A program made the position numbers and the translations under genes. DNA of 64,000 bases, from assembly GCF_001552655.1 (NCBI RefSeq), contig NZ_BCRP01000015.1, positions 1-64,000 on the forward strand. Reading direction: 5' to 3'. Under the pieces are notes generated by a model. It saw only the letters and a list, made by a program, of their open reading frames with translations. It was not told where the DNA came from and made no database searches. The first letter of the stretch is position 1. Each line of letters starts with the position of its first letter. This document shows positions 7,787 to 15,672 of this stretch, one piece after another. Source of the DNA: Alicyclobacillus kakegawensis NBRC 103104. GTDB lineage: Bacteria > Bacillota > Bacilli > Alicyclobacillales > Alicyclobacillaceae.

Positions 7787-7816
7787 AAGGGCGCCCATGT
7801 ATCGGCGCCTTTTTCT
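7787..7816 (+). terminator. Rho-independent terminator after the YjcZ-like gene
   Basis: GGCGCC at 7790-7795 pairs with GGCGCC at 7804-7809 around an 8-base loop, and the stem is followed by TTTTTCTT. It sits 20 bases past the stop codon of the small spore gene. Confidence 0.75.
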
Positions 7817-7873
7817 TGCAAGTTGATGGACTGTGCTCTGCCTATCAATGAAGGAGGGAGACTGTGATTACAC

Positions 7874-8032
7874 GTGCTCCTTGCCAATGACACGAACATC
7901 CATACGGCAAACATTGACGTATTACAGAACGTGCTCCAGCCCACGGATGACGTTCATGAGGTCTGGTTCCCATTTTTATTCTTTCCATTTTTCACACTCG
8001 AGGCACTCGGTGCATGGGACTGGTGGTGGTAA
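7874..8032 (+). CDS. Small acidic ORF with aromatic-rich C-terminus, start disturbed
   Basis: The frame from GTG at 7874 reads VLLANDTNIHTANIDVLQNV, then acidic residues, then FPFLFFPFFTLEALG and a WDWWW end before TAA. A good ribosome site (AAGGAGGGAG) lies at 7851-7860 but fits a GTG at 7864 that is one base out of register and stops after eight codons. A one-base indel between 7864 and 7874 would restore a natural start, so the gene may be frameshifted. The family is unknown; the hydrophobic aromatic tail could insert in a membrane. Confidence 0.35.
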   Translation: MLLANDTNIHTANIDVLQNVLQPTDDVHEVWFPFLFFPFFTLEALGAWDWWW

Positions 8033-8399
8033 GCTGCGCAAGCAAGCCAAGCGGCAATCGAGTGTATAACCTGCACAGTACGGGCCAAACTCCATAAGTC
8101 CGATGTCACCGGCCCCACCTTCGCCGATGACCATGGCGGCCACGCTTGCCGCCCTACCCACGTTTAACTTTACGGAAGGTGCATTGATTTATGCTGAAAG
8201 ACACACACGCTATCGTCGAGTCTCTGTGCTGCGGCCGGTGCATCACGGTGTTCCACGTTTCCAGCCGACCGCGGCCCCGTCCAATCCGCCCGATTCACCT
8301 TTCATCCCATAAATGGGCAGAAGACTTGGTCACGATGTCCAATTCTCTCGAACTTGTCCCTGCGTACCCTGGAAAACATCACGACCCGGGGGGATGAGC
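8033..8399. other. Intergenic stretch, nothing clear
   Basis: Several short overlapping frames run through this stretch on both strands, but none has a ribosome site plus protein-like composition. No hairpin with a T-run is seen. It may be the remains of older genes. Confidence 0.4.
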
Positions 8400-8972
8400 A
8401 TGAACTGGTTGTCTTCGTTTATGATTGCCAACCTCATTGGAATCGGATCGAACCTCGACAATTGTGGCGTTGGTCTCGCGTACGGAACGAAAAACATCAC
8501 GATACAAGGTTGGGTCAACGCCGTGATCAATGGAATCGGTTTTGGCACCACCCTCCTTGGGACGTACTCAGGCAGCTTGATTTCCCGCTACATTCCCGAA
8601 GCGGGTGCCAAGTGGGTGGCGTGCCTCGTGCTGTGCGCCATTGGCATATTCTCGCTCTATTCAGCTTATCTACAGCCTAGAATGGCATCACGCCCTGCCC
8701 CGTCTGTGAAGCTTTCAAGACCCGGCCTCAAACAGGCGGTCATGCTTGGACTGGCCCTTTCTTGTACGAATATCGCGAGTGGATTTAGTGCGACAGTTGC
8801 CCATTCTGCCTCTATCTGGACAACCGCGCTGAGCATCACAGGATGGGGATATATCATGATTTGGCTCGGAAACTCGGTAGCGATTCGATTCTTTTCACAT
8901 TTATTGGGGAAATATTCCTCGCTCGCCGCTGGAGTCTTGTTGATTGGTGTGGGTATCCATCAGGTCATATGA
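8400..8972 (+). CDS. MntP/YtaF-like multi-pass membrane protein
   Basis: About 190 residues with six hydrophobic segments in a 3+3 arrangement. The first half has SNLDNCGVGLAYG and the second half the related SCTNIASGFSATVAHS, as in the inverted repeat of the MntP/YtaF family (putative manganese efflux pumps; YtaF is a sporulation-linked homologue in bacilli). The start is taken at the second of two adjacent ATGs, which leaves GGGGGGATGAGC as ribosome site. The conserved acidic D of the first repeat is present; the second repeat has Asn in that place. The ion and role are uncertain. Confidence 0.7.
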   Translation: MNWLSSFMIANLIGIGSNLDNCGVGLAYGTKNITIQGWVNAVINGIGFGTTLLGTYSGSLISRYIPEAGAKWVACLVLCAIGIFSLYSAYLQPRMASRPAPSVKLSRPGLKQAVMLGLALSCTNIASGFSATVAHSASIWTTALSITGWGYIMIWLGNSVAIRFFSHLLGKYSSLAAGVLLIGVGIHQVI

Positions 8973-9289
8973 GCAGCATGGAAGCCCGAGGATTTGATTG
9001 TTCAGACATTTTTCAGCGAGTACACCGGAGAATGTGGCTGTGAGATGATCGCAACCGCAGCCGTCTCCATTTACCTATTCCAATCGCTAATGTGTGGGCG
9101 CCAACGATGAGGCGGTCGGCATCAACGGCGAGGACGTGGCGAGATAGATGGGCTGCTATCCCCGCCGCCGAGTCGGACACTTGTCATGCCCATAAGCCGT
9201 TTTTTCGTCGCCAGGCACTGCACTAGCTGTGTCATTTCCAAGGGCGACTTGGACTGTGCCGCGAAGAGTGACCCTGCACAGACCATCCC
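8973..9289. other. Intergenic stretch after the MntP/YtaF-like gene
   Basis: No supported gene. Directly after the stop codon at 8970-8972 the same frame stays open for about 50 codons (WKPEDLIVQTFFSEYTG and on), which has protein-like character but no start codon or ribosome site. It could be the remains of a longer C-terminus or of a second gene. Confidence 0.35.
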
Positions 9290-9772
9290 CTACGCCTGGC
9301 GGCGTATACTCAACCCATGCTCGTGCTGGATGTGCTCCAGCAGACGGTCGCAGCCTCTGGTCACCAGCGCATATACCTGCTCAAAATTCCCCGTATAGTA
9401 CGGGTCTGGCACGTTTTTGTTGTCCAGGTCGTCCACCAGGTCGAGCAGCCGCAACACACGTGCCTTGGCTCGGCCAAGGCGCCGGATTCCGGCCAGGTTT
9501 TCTTCGTCCATGGCCACGACATAGTCAAACTTGTCCAGATCCGCCCGTGACAGCTGGCGGGCGCGCAGTCCATCCGCACGAATCCCCTCCCGCGCCAGCA
9601 CAGCCAAGGTGCCGCGATGGGGTGGATCGCCCACATGCCACCCGCCGATACCGGCCGAATCAACAGTGACCTGATCTGCCATTCCCTTCTCCTCCAACAT
9701 GTGACGAAAGACGGCTTCCGCCATCGGAGATCTGCAGATATTCCCAAGACAAACAAACAACACCCGGATCAA
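9290..9772 (-). CDS. Low-molecular-weight protein-tyrosine phosphatase
   Basis: 160 residues, the usual length. The P-loop VCLGNICRS gives the nucleophile Cys8 and Arg14 (C-x5-R-S), and DPYY at residues 123-126 supplies the general acid Asp. The family removes phosphate from protein tyrosine or arginine in the cytoplasm; in bacilli paralogues serve the McsB arginine kinase pathway or tyrosine kinases of polysaccharide synthesis. Which applies is not clear, since no kinase lies next to it. The gene stands alone on the minus strand. Confidence 0.9.
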   Translation of the reverse strand: MIRVLFVCLGNICRSPMAEAVFRHMLEEKGMADQVTVDSAGIGGWHVGDPPHRGTLAVLAREGIRADGLRARQLSRADLDKFDYVVAMDEENLAGIRRLGRAKARVLRLLDLVDDLDNKNVPDPYYTGNFEQVYALVTRGCDRLLEHIQHEHGLSIRRQA

Positions 9773-10154
9773 TCCCCATCACTCCCCCCAGTCCTTTCCG
9801 CTGTCAATCGCCGCCGAACGGACGCAGCATGATCTGAGCGGCTTCCAACCGCTATCATGGCACAAGCAGCAACTCCCTTGCAAAGGGCAATGATGGTGGC
9901 GTATGTGCAGCCTCTTCGCAATCACGGTGGCCCCCTGCCCCGGCCACAGGACAAGCCACGCGTGCGGCGCCGGCGGTTCATGAACCCGCTCCTTATGCAT
10001 CCTATGCAGACACGGGTGGACAAGCAACGTCGCCGGGCGGTGGCTGAATGTCCCATGGATTTCTAGCATATTTCAAGCATCGTGCGTTATCGTTGCTGTC
10101 GGCAGGGCATCCTGCCCTTGCCTTATCCCCCAAGAGCTACCCTTTCCCTGATGG
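9773..10154. other. Intergenic stretch with no convincing gene
   Basis: A plus-strand frame at 9857-10066 (69 codons, arginine-rich, MAQAATPLQR...) lacks a ribosome site but is followed by a real-looking plus-strand terminator. The opposite strand has a frame rich in His and Cys that looks like a shadow. Neither is called as a gene. Confidence 0.35.
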
Positions 10155-10178
10155 CCCGCGGTCCGCCGCGGGATTTTT
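10155..10178 (+). terminator. Rho-independent terminator
   Basis: CCCGCGG at 10155-10161 and CCGCGGG at 10166-10172 form a perfect 7-bp stem with a 4-base loop, followed by ATTTTTG. It implies a plus-strand transcript ending here, although no firm gene lies upstream within 1 kb. Confidence 0.7.
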
Positions 10179-10268
10179 GTGTTCAGACCCAATTTGCATC
10201 AAGCGAGGACGGCGTGGCAACACTAGAGCAATCAGGAGCACACAGCACGAAAGGCAGGGAGAGACCCG

Positions 10269-10460
10269 ATGGCACGCAAAGACCACCCACTGCACGAGGA
10301 AGCCGCACAGGAAACTCGCGAAGCCGCCCGCACAGACGACACACGGCTGCAAGAGGAAGGGTTGTCCATCATTCAGCAGCAGCTGCGCGATGCCTACACG
10401 TCGGGTACAAGCGATGAGCTGTCTCCCGATCTCCCGGCGCCGAAGCAAGATATGAAGTAG
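10269..10460 (+). CDS. Small hydrophilic hypothetical protein
   Basis: 63 residues, highly charged (MARKDHPLHEEAAQETREAA...), with no hydrophobic segment; probably helical in its first two thirds. CAGGGAGAG lies five to six bases before the ATG. The composition resembles small soluble spore or stress peptides of bacilli, but no family is recognised. It lies between a terminator and the tRNA promoter and is probably transcribed by itself. Confidence 0.5.
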   Translation: MARKDHPLHEEAAQETREAARTDDTRLQEEGLSIIQQQLRDAYTSGTSDELSPDLPAPKQDMK

Positions 10461-10550
10461 CCCTCAGGGTCAGTCTTCTCCTCTGGCCCCTCCTCGGGCC
10501 CGTCCCTTATGCTCGCAGTCCAGAAGGGCCTGCCGGGCAGAACCCTCCTC

Positions 10551-10579
10551 TTGACACACAGCTCTGTATTGATTATAGT
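10551..10579 (+). promoter_or_regulatory. Sigma-A promoter of the tRNA cluster
   Basis: TTGACA at 10551-10556 and TATAGT at 10574-10579 are separated by exactly 17 bases. The first tRNA starts 21 bases beyond the -10 box, so transcription would begin near 10586. The match is among the best in the window, as expected for stable RNA. Confidence 0.85.
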
Positions 10580-10599
10580 TTTGGGTGTTCCGCTTAACT

Positions 10600-10675
<76 letters not shown>

Positions 10676-10690
10676 TATTCCTCGTGCGGT

Positions 10691-10765
10691 GCGGAAGTGG
10701 CTCAGGGGTAGAGCATCGCCTTGCCAAGGCGAGGGTCGCGGGTTCGAATCCCGTCTTCCGCTCCA
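10691..10765 (+). tRNA. tRNA-Gly (GCC)
   Basis: A 75-base cloverleaf with encoded CCA. The acceptor GCGGAAG pairs with CTTCCGC, the anticodon loop TTGCCAA carries GCC, and the T arm is GCGGGTTCGAATCCCGT. It lies 15 bases after tRNA-Phe, likely in the same transcript. Confidence 0.95.
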
Positions 10766-10769
10766 GAGT

Positions 10770-10843
<74 letters not shown>

Positions 10844-10933
10844 TATCCATTTGAGAGATTCATCGGCTTCCAGTCACGGAGGCCGCTTGTTGATTTGTCC
10901 CCGTCCTTTTCAGCCGCCCGTCGAGACGCTGAA

Positions 10934-12184
10934 TCAGGATTTTCGTCTGCGCGCCACCGTCTCTTTACGGCGCGTTTTCCCATTCCGCAGGTGAAAACGA
11001 ATGTACGACCCCGCCTTTTCCGCAGCCGCTCTCGCGTCACGCTCGGTCTCGGCTTCAGCAATGACATAGGCATACCGTTTTCCCATCGACAGCGGCGGCG
11101 TGAGGTACGCGTTCTTGCGCGGCTTGACAAACACCTCCCGCACGCCGGAGACCTGCCTGGCACGCCGACGCCCGGTCACCTTCTCCAGATACCCTGGTTT
11201 GTTCACCGTCAGGTAGCAGGCATAGATACATTTGCTGTTTCGAGACGACACGTCCGGTGTGTCACCAAACAGAGAGCGAAGGGTTTGCTCGGCAAGGTTG
11301 AAGCCGTGGGCGTACTCAATCAGGCGATTCATAGCCGCCCCGGAGATGCGTGGGTTGACCTCGATGACCCGGCAACCACCGCCACTCCAACGAAACTCAG
11401 TGTGAAACGCGCCGGTCTCCATGCCTGTGCGCTGGCAAATATCGGCCATCATGTCCTCCACCGCCGCCGCCAATTTCTCCGGGATGGACGGGCGTAGGGA
11501 GTAACCGGTGACAATGAAACGCTGCCCGAAGGTCACCACCTGTTCGACGATGGCTGCCACGTGCACCTGCCCTCGGTGCACCACTGCCTCGACTAAATAC
11601 TGCGTCCCAGGCACGTACGCCTCGACGAGGACATCTCCATCTGGATAGCGTGCGCGCAACCTGGCCACATGCCGCTCAAACTCGTACCGGCTCCCGGCAA
11701 ACAGGACATCCTTCGATCCGGTCGACCGAGGCGACTTGACCACAATGGGCAAATCGAGCTCAAGCGAGGGCACGTCGTGATGAGCCTGCACAATCTGGAA
11801 CGGCACCGAGTAAGGGGCCTCGCGCAGACATTCGCGCAGGGTAATCTTGTCTTGCATCCGCTCTATCGCTTCCACAGTCTGGTAGGGCATGCCCAATTTA
11901 CGAGACAGGCGGGCCGCCTCCCCCACGTGGGCGTCTGTGAAGCTCACGATCGCGCTGACATCCAGACCTGTTTCCATGAGGTTCCGGACCTGGTCCTCCA
12001 CTCGCCGCGGATCTTTCAGGTCGACCAGCACCATGCGGTCCACGTGCGGGAAGTCGTCGCGCCTGTGCAGAAAACTGCGGCGGTCTGTCAACAACACAGT
12101 CGTAAAACCCAACCGCTTGGCCGCTTCGACGGCGTCCTTGCTGGAGCCAGACTGACTGCATCCTAGAAAGACCAACGACTTCAC
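10934..12184 (-). CDS. ATP-grasp enzyme of the spore-coat saccharide operon
   Basis: About 416 residues. The centre has the ATP-grasp layout: PIVVKSPRSTGSKDV (phosphate-binding Lys and Gly/Ser loop), DVLVEAYVPGTQYLVEAV, then the metal site AFHTEFRWSGGG followed by VIEVNPRISG. Carboxylate-amine ligases of this superfamily activate a carboxylate as acyl-phosphate and couple it to an amine or thiol. The start is taken as GTG at 12184 (KSLVFLGCSQSG); longer frames run into the upstream gene. It is the last gene of the minus-strand cotS-like operon, 47 bases after the UDP-glucose dehydrogenase. A natural idea is amide coupling to a uronic acid, but the substrate is unknown. Confidence 0.75.
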   Translation of the reverse strand: MKSLVFLGCSQSGSSKDAVEAAKRLGFTTVLLTDRRSFLHRRDDFPHVDRMVLVDLKDPRRVEDQVRNLMETGLDVSAIVSFTDAHVGEAARLSRKLGMPYQTVEAIERMQDKITLRECLREAPYSVPFQIVQAHHDVPSLELDLPIVVKSPRSTGSKDVLFAGSRYEFERHVARLRARYPDGDVLVEAYVPGTQYLVEAVVHRGQVHVAAIVEQVVTFGQRFIVTGYSLRPSIPEKLAAAVEDMMADICQRTGMETGAFHTEFRWSGGGCRVIEVNPRISGAAMNRLIEYAHGFNLAEQTLRSLFGDTPDVSSRNSKCIYACYLTVNKPGYLEKVTGRRRARQVSGVREVFVKPRKNAYLTPPLSMGKRYAYVIAEAETERDARAAAEKAGSYIRFHLRNGKTRRKETVARRRKS

Positions 12185-12231
12185 TTTTCCACCCCCATCC
12201 GCGAGTAAACTGGGCCGACTGGCGACCGCCC

Positions 12232-13536
12232 TCACCCCCCTCGTCCGACACCCACGTAGCGAAACCCAGCCTGCGCAACCCGCGCTGGATCTAGCGCATT
12301 GCGGGCGTCGAACAACCAGTTGCCCCGCGTCAGGGTCCTCAGTCCAGGCCAGTCCGCATCGACCAACTGTGGCCATTCGGTCACCAATACCAGTGCGTCC
12401 GCGTCCGTCACCGCTGCGGCCAAGGTGGCAGCCGGAATCAAGTCCGGGTGAAAGGGGGCGGCGCGCGCGGCCCCGGTCGGATCGTACGCGGACACCTCGG
12501 CGCCCTCAGCCGTCAGCTCAGAGGCCAGGCGCAACGCGGGGGCCTCGCGCAGGTCGTCTGTATGCGGCTTGAAGGTCAGGCCAAGCAGGGCGATGCGCCG
12601 GCCTTGCAAGTCGCCCATACGCCGCCGCATCACGGAAAGAAACCAAGAGACCTGCGTCTCGTTCACCGCGGCCGCTTCCGCCACGATAGATAGTTGAACG
12701 CCACAACCATCGGCCTGATGCAGCAAGGCGCGCACATCCTTGGGAAAACAGGAACCGCCGTAGCCGATGCCTGCCCGCAGGAAATCGCCGCCGATGCGAG
12801 GATCAAGCCCCATGCCGTGCGCCACCGTCACCACATCCACTTGCATCTGGTCGCACACTCGCGCCAGTTGGTTGATGAACGAGACCTTGCTGGCCAGGAA
12901 TGCATTGCTGGCGTACTTTATCATCTCCGCGTTGCGCGGTGTCGTCACGACCCATTTACTGGCGAGGCCTTGATACACCGTCTGCAACAGGGCCAGCGCC
13001 CGCTGGGAATCAATCCCAAGGACGATCCGCTCGGGTGCAAGGGCGTCTGCCACAGCCTGGCCCTCGCGCAGAAACTCAGGGTTGGAGACGACGTCAAACG
13101 GAATCTGCAACCTGCGCCGCCCCAGCTCCCCCGCAATTTTGTCCCGCACCTGCTCACAGGTGCCCACCGGCACCGTGCTCTTGATGACGACGACCGTGTA
13201 CCTGTGCATTTGCCGTCCAATCGCCTCCGCGACACTGAGAACAGACGATAGGTCACAACTGCCGTCGGCAGCCGCCGGCGTGCCGACGGTGACAAACACC
13301 ACGGGACAATCATCCAGCGCATCGGCCAGCGTCGTCGTGAAGCGCAGGTGACCCGTCTGGCGGTACTTTTGCAGCCGCACCGCCAACCCCTGTTCGTAGA
13401 TGGGTGGCCGGCCGGCCTGCAGTTGGCGGATTTTCCCCTCATCGATGTCGACGCCAACCACCTGGTGCCCATGCGCGGCCAAAGCCACCGCCGTACATAC
13501 TCCCACATAGCCCATACCGACAATCGCCATATTCAT
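12232..13536 (-). CDS. ugd: UDP-glucose 6-dehydrogenase (YtcA/TuaD-like)
   Basis: 434 residues. The N-terminal NAD site is IVGMGYVG (residues 5-12), the middle linker helix contains NAEMIKYASNAFLA, and the catalytic thiol is Cys263 in GYGGSCFPKD; the C-terminal domain has GLTFKPHTDDLREAPA, which binds UDP-sugar. It oxidises UDP-glucose to UDP-glucuronate with two NAD+. The start is the ATG after AGGGGTG; the longer frame overlaps the epimerase gene. Gene order with the epimerase, glycosyltransferase and CotS-like gene mirrors the B. subtilis cotS/ytcABC region, so the product probably feeds a spore-coat glycan. Confidence 0.93.
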   Translation of the reverse strand: MNMAIVGMGYVGVCTAVALAAHGHQVVGVDIDEGKIRQLQAGRPPIYEQGLAVRLQKYRQTGHLRFTTTLADALDDCPVVFVTVGTPAAADGSCDLSSVLSVAEAIGRQMHRYTVVVIKSTVPVGTCEQVRDKIAGELGRRRLQIPFDVVSNPEFLREGQAVADALAPERIVLGIDSQRALALLQTVYQGLASKWVVTTPRNAEMIKYASNAFLASKVSFINQLARVCDQMQVDVVTVAHGMGLDPRIGGDFLRAGIGYGGSCFPKDVRALLHQADGCGVQLSIVAEAAAVNETQVSWFLSVMRRRMGDLQGRRIALLGLTFKPHTDDLREAPALRLASELTAEGAEVSAYDPTGAARAAPFHPDLIPAATLAAAVTDADALVLVTEWPQLVDADWPGLRTLTRGNWLFDARNALDPARVAQAGFRYVGVGRGG

Positions 13537-13564
13537 CGCCCGCACCCCTGCTTTTCTGCCAAGC

Positions 13565-14524
13565 TCACGATTGCCGCCCATACAAACGCCGCATGTCCGC
13601 CACCTGCCGCTCGACACCTTCCGCCAGACCGACCCGGGGACGAAACGCAAGCCGCTCAGCCGCCTGCTCCACATCGGCATAGGTGCGCTGCACGTCGCCC
13701 GGTTGCGCGGGCCAAATCTGCCGTTGCAGGGTCACGCAGCAGACAGCCTCTATGGTGGTCAACAAGTCGTTGACGCTGGCACGATTGCCACCGCCGATAT
13801 TGAACACATCCCCCGCCCTGCCAGACTCCGCAGCCGCCAGGTTGGCGTCCACCACGTCGCCGACATAGGTAAAATCGCGCGTCTGCTCCCCGTCTCCGTA
13901 AACGGTCACCGGCTGACCGCAAAGGGCGGCGCGAATGAACCGGTGCACGGCCATGTCCGGGCGCTGACGAGGCCCGAACACGGTGAAGTAGCGCAACGAT
14001 ACCGCCTGGATTCCGAATTCCGATGCGTATACACGGCACAATTGCTCGGCCGCCAACTTGCTGACCCCGTAGGGAGAGCGTGGGTAGGTGGGGGCGTCCT
14101 CCGCCAGCGGCCCCTCCATGTCACCGTACACGGACGATGAGGAGGCGTAGACGACTGTGGGCCGACGCGCGGCATCCAGGCTTTTTACGGCCTCAAGCAG
14201 CCGCTGTGTGGCCAGGACATTGCTGCCCAAATAGTCCGCGAAGGATGGCCCCCAACTGCTGCGTACCCCGGGCAACGCGGCCAGATGAAAGACCACGTCC
14301 GCTCCGCGCACAAGTTCCTCAAGCTGGTCCGCGCACAGGTTGACCTCCATGAAATGGAATTTGGGATGCCCCGCGGCAGAACCCAGGTTCCGCCGCTTCA
14401 TCCAACGCGGGTAATTCCCGGTCATGGCGTCCAGGCCGATGACCTCGTGCCCTGAGGCGAGCAGCCTGTCACACAAGTGAGACCCGATGAAGCCGGCGCA
14501 GCCCGTGACGATGACGGTGCTCAT
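13565..14524 (-). CDS. Nucleotide-sugar epimerase (YtcB-like, UDP-glucuronate/UDP-glucose type)
   Basis: 319 residues. Rossmann motif VTGCAGFIGS at the N-terminus, DVVFHLAALPGVRSSW, the catalytic Ser and YGVSK of extended SDRs, and the C-terminal RDFTYVGDVVDAN that is typical of UDP-glucuronate and UDP-glucose 4-epimerases. It probably converts UDP-glucuronate from the next gene to UDP-galacturonate, or the neutral sugars. The ATG overlaps the stop codon of the preceding glycosyltransferase by four bases (ATGA), so the two are translationally coupled. The corresponding gene in B. subtilis is ytcB. Confidence 0.88.
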   Translation of the reverse strand: MSTVIVTGCAGFIGSHLCDRLLASGHEVIGLDAMTGNYPRWMKRRNLGSAAGHPKFHFMEVNLCADQLEELVRGADVVFHLAALPGVRSSWGPSFADYLGSNVLATQRLLEAVKSLDAARRPTVVYASSSSVYGDMEGPLAEDAPTYPRSPYGVSKLAAEQLCRVYASEFGIQAVSLRYFTVFGPRQRPDMAVHRFIRAALCGQPVTVYGDGEQTRDFTYVGDVVDANLAAAESGRAGDVFNIGGGNRASVNDLLTTIEAVCCVTLQRQIWPAQPGDVQRTYADVEQAAERLAFRPRVGLAEGVERQVADMRRLYGRQS

Positions 14525-15672
14525 GGTGTATTCTCCCAGACATCCAGGATCTCTTGGGCCACCCGTCGCCACCGGTATCGGCTTTTGGCCAAACGCCAGC
14601 CGTTTTTACCCATCCTTTGGCGGAGACTTGGATTCGCCAACAGCCGGCCAACCGCCTTCGCCATCGCACGCGGGTCTTCCGGACGCTTCAGAAGCAGCCC
14701 GTTCTCCCCGTGCACAATGACCTCCGGATTCCCCCCGCGGGCTGTGGTAACAATCGGCAGGCGGGCCGCCATCGCCTCGTAATGCACACGCGCCAGAGGT
14801 TCCTCCCACTGGGACGGGCAGACAAACACATCCCCCAGCCAAAACCAGCGATGAATTTCGTCGGCGGCCACAAACCCGGTTGTGACAACCGGAAGGGGGC
14901 ATCTGTCCGCCAACGCCTTGACGTACGCCATGTAATCGCTCATCCCGTTGTCGCTGTACCACTTGCCGCCCACGAGCACCAAGGCTGCCTCGGGATGCCC
15001 CTGGGCCAGATGCCACATGGATCTCACCAGGACGTCCGCTCCCTTTTTCGGCGACAGACGGCCGACAAACAGCACCACATTGCGCCCTTCGATGCCGTAC
15101 CGACCCTTCAGTTCCCGGCGCGCCTGCTCGACTTGATCACGATGACGCCGCGGATTATAGCGCTGCACGTCCACTCCCGAATAAATGGTGCGCAACCGCG
15201 ACTCAGCCTGCGGATAATCCTGCACAACCCGCCGTCCCACGTAATCGCTTACGGTGACGATCCGTTCACACGCTTGTATCGCCGTATCAGCCTCTTCGTG
15301 AGATATCTTGCCAGGCAGAAACATATCGTTGTGCATGCTGAGGATGATGCGGGCCTGAGGCGCCTTCTGATGCACCCCCTGAACGAGACGCGGCCGGTTG
15401 AAGATGTGAATCAAGTCGTAACGGGATGACGCCTTGGCCAAGAACGTGAGGACGTGTTTTTCGTAGACCCCGAAAATCTTGCCCGGCACGCGCACATAAC
15501 GCACATTGCCCACCCGTTCGTCTGCTGCCAATTCAGGGTCCTCCACGCCGAGCACAGTCACGTCGTGGACACGCGCCAGATAAGGCAGGACACCGTCGAT
15601 GTAAGTCTGAATCGCCCCGCCGCGCACGGCTGGAACGGGCAACTTCTCGGTGACTATCAACAGCACCTTCAT
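14521..15672 (-). CDS. GT4-family glycosyltransferase of the spore coat (YtcC/CotSA-like)
   Basis: 383 residues with two Rossmann-like domains: MKVLLIVTEKLPVPAVRGGAI at the start (sheet 1 plus GG loop), LIHIFNRPRL and LSMHNDMF in the first half, LFVGRLSPKKGADVLVRS and the E-x7-E-like stretch EEPLARVHYEAMAARLPIV in the second. It transfers a sugar from a nucleotide donor. It overlaps both neighbours by four bases, which marks a tight operon with the CotS-like gene and the epimerase, so the acceptor is probably a coat glycan or coat protein. Confidence 0.88.
   Translation of the reverse strand: MKVLLIVTEKLPVPAVRGGAIQTYIDGVLPYLARVHDVTVLGVEDPELAADERVGNVRYVRVPGKIFGVYEKHVLTFLAKASSRYDLIHIFNRPRLVQGVHQKAPQARIILSMHNDMFLPGKISHEEADTAIQACERIVTVSDYVGRRVVQDYPQAESRLRTIYSGVDVQRYNPRRHRDQVEQARRELKGRYGIEGRNVVLFVGRLSPKKGADVLVRSMWHLAQGHPEAALVLVGGKWYSDNGMSDYMAYVKALADRCPLPVVTTGFVAADEIHRWFWLGDVFVCPSQWEEPLARVHYEAMAARLPIVTTARGGNPEVIVHGENGLLLKRPEDPRAMAKAVGRLLANPSLRQRMGKNGWRLAKSRYRWRRVAQEILDVWENTP

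Noticed and set aside
9857-10066. A 69-codon plus-strand frame before a terminator
   Set aside because: There is no ribosome site and no protein-like pattern. The terminator is real-looking, but the frame itself is not convincing.
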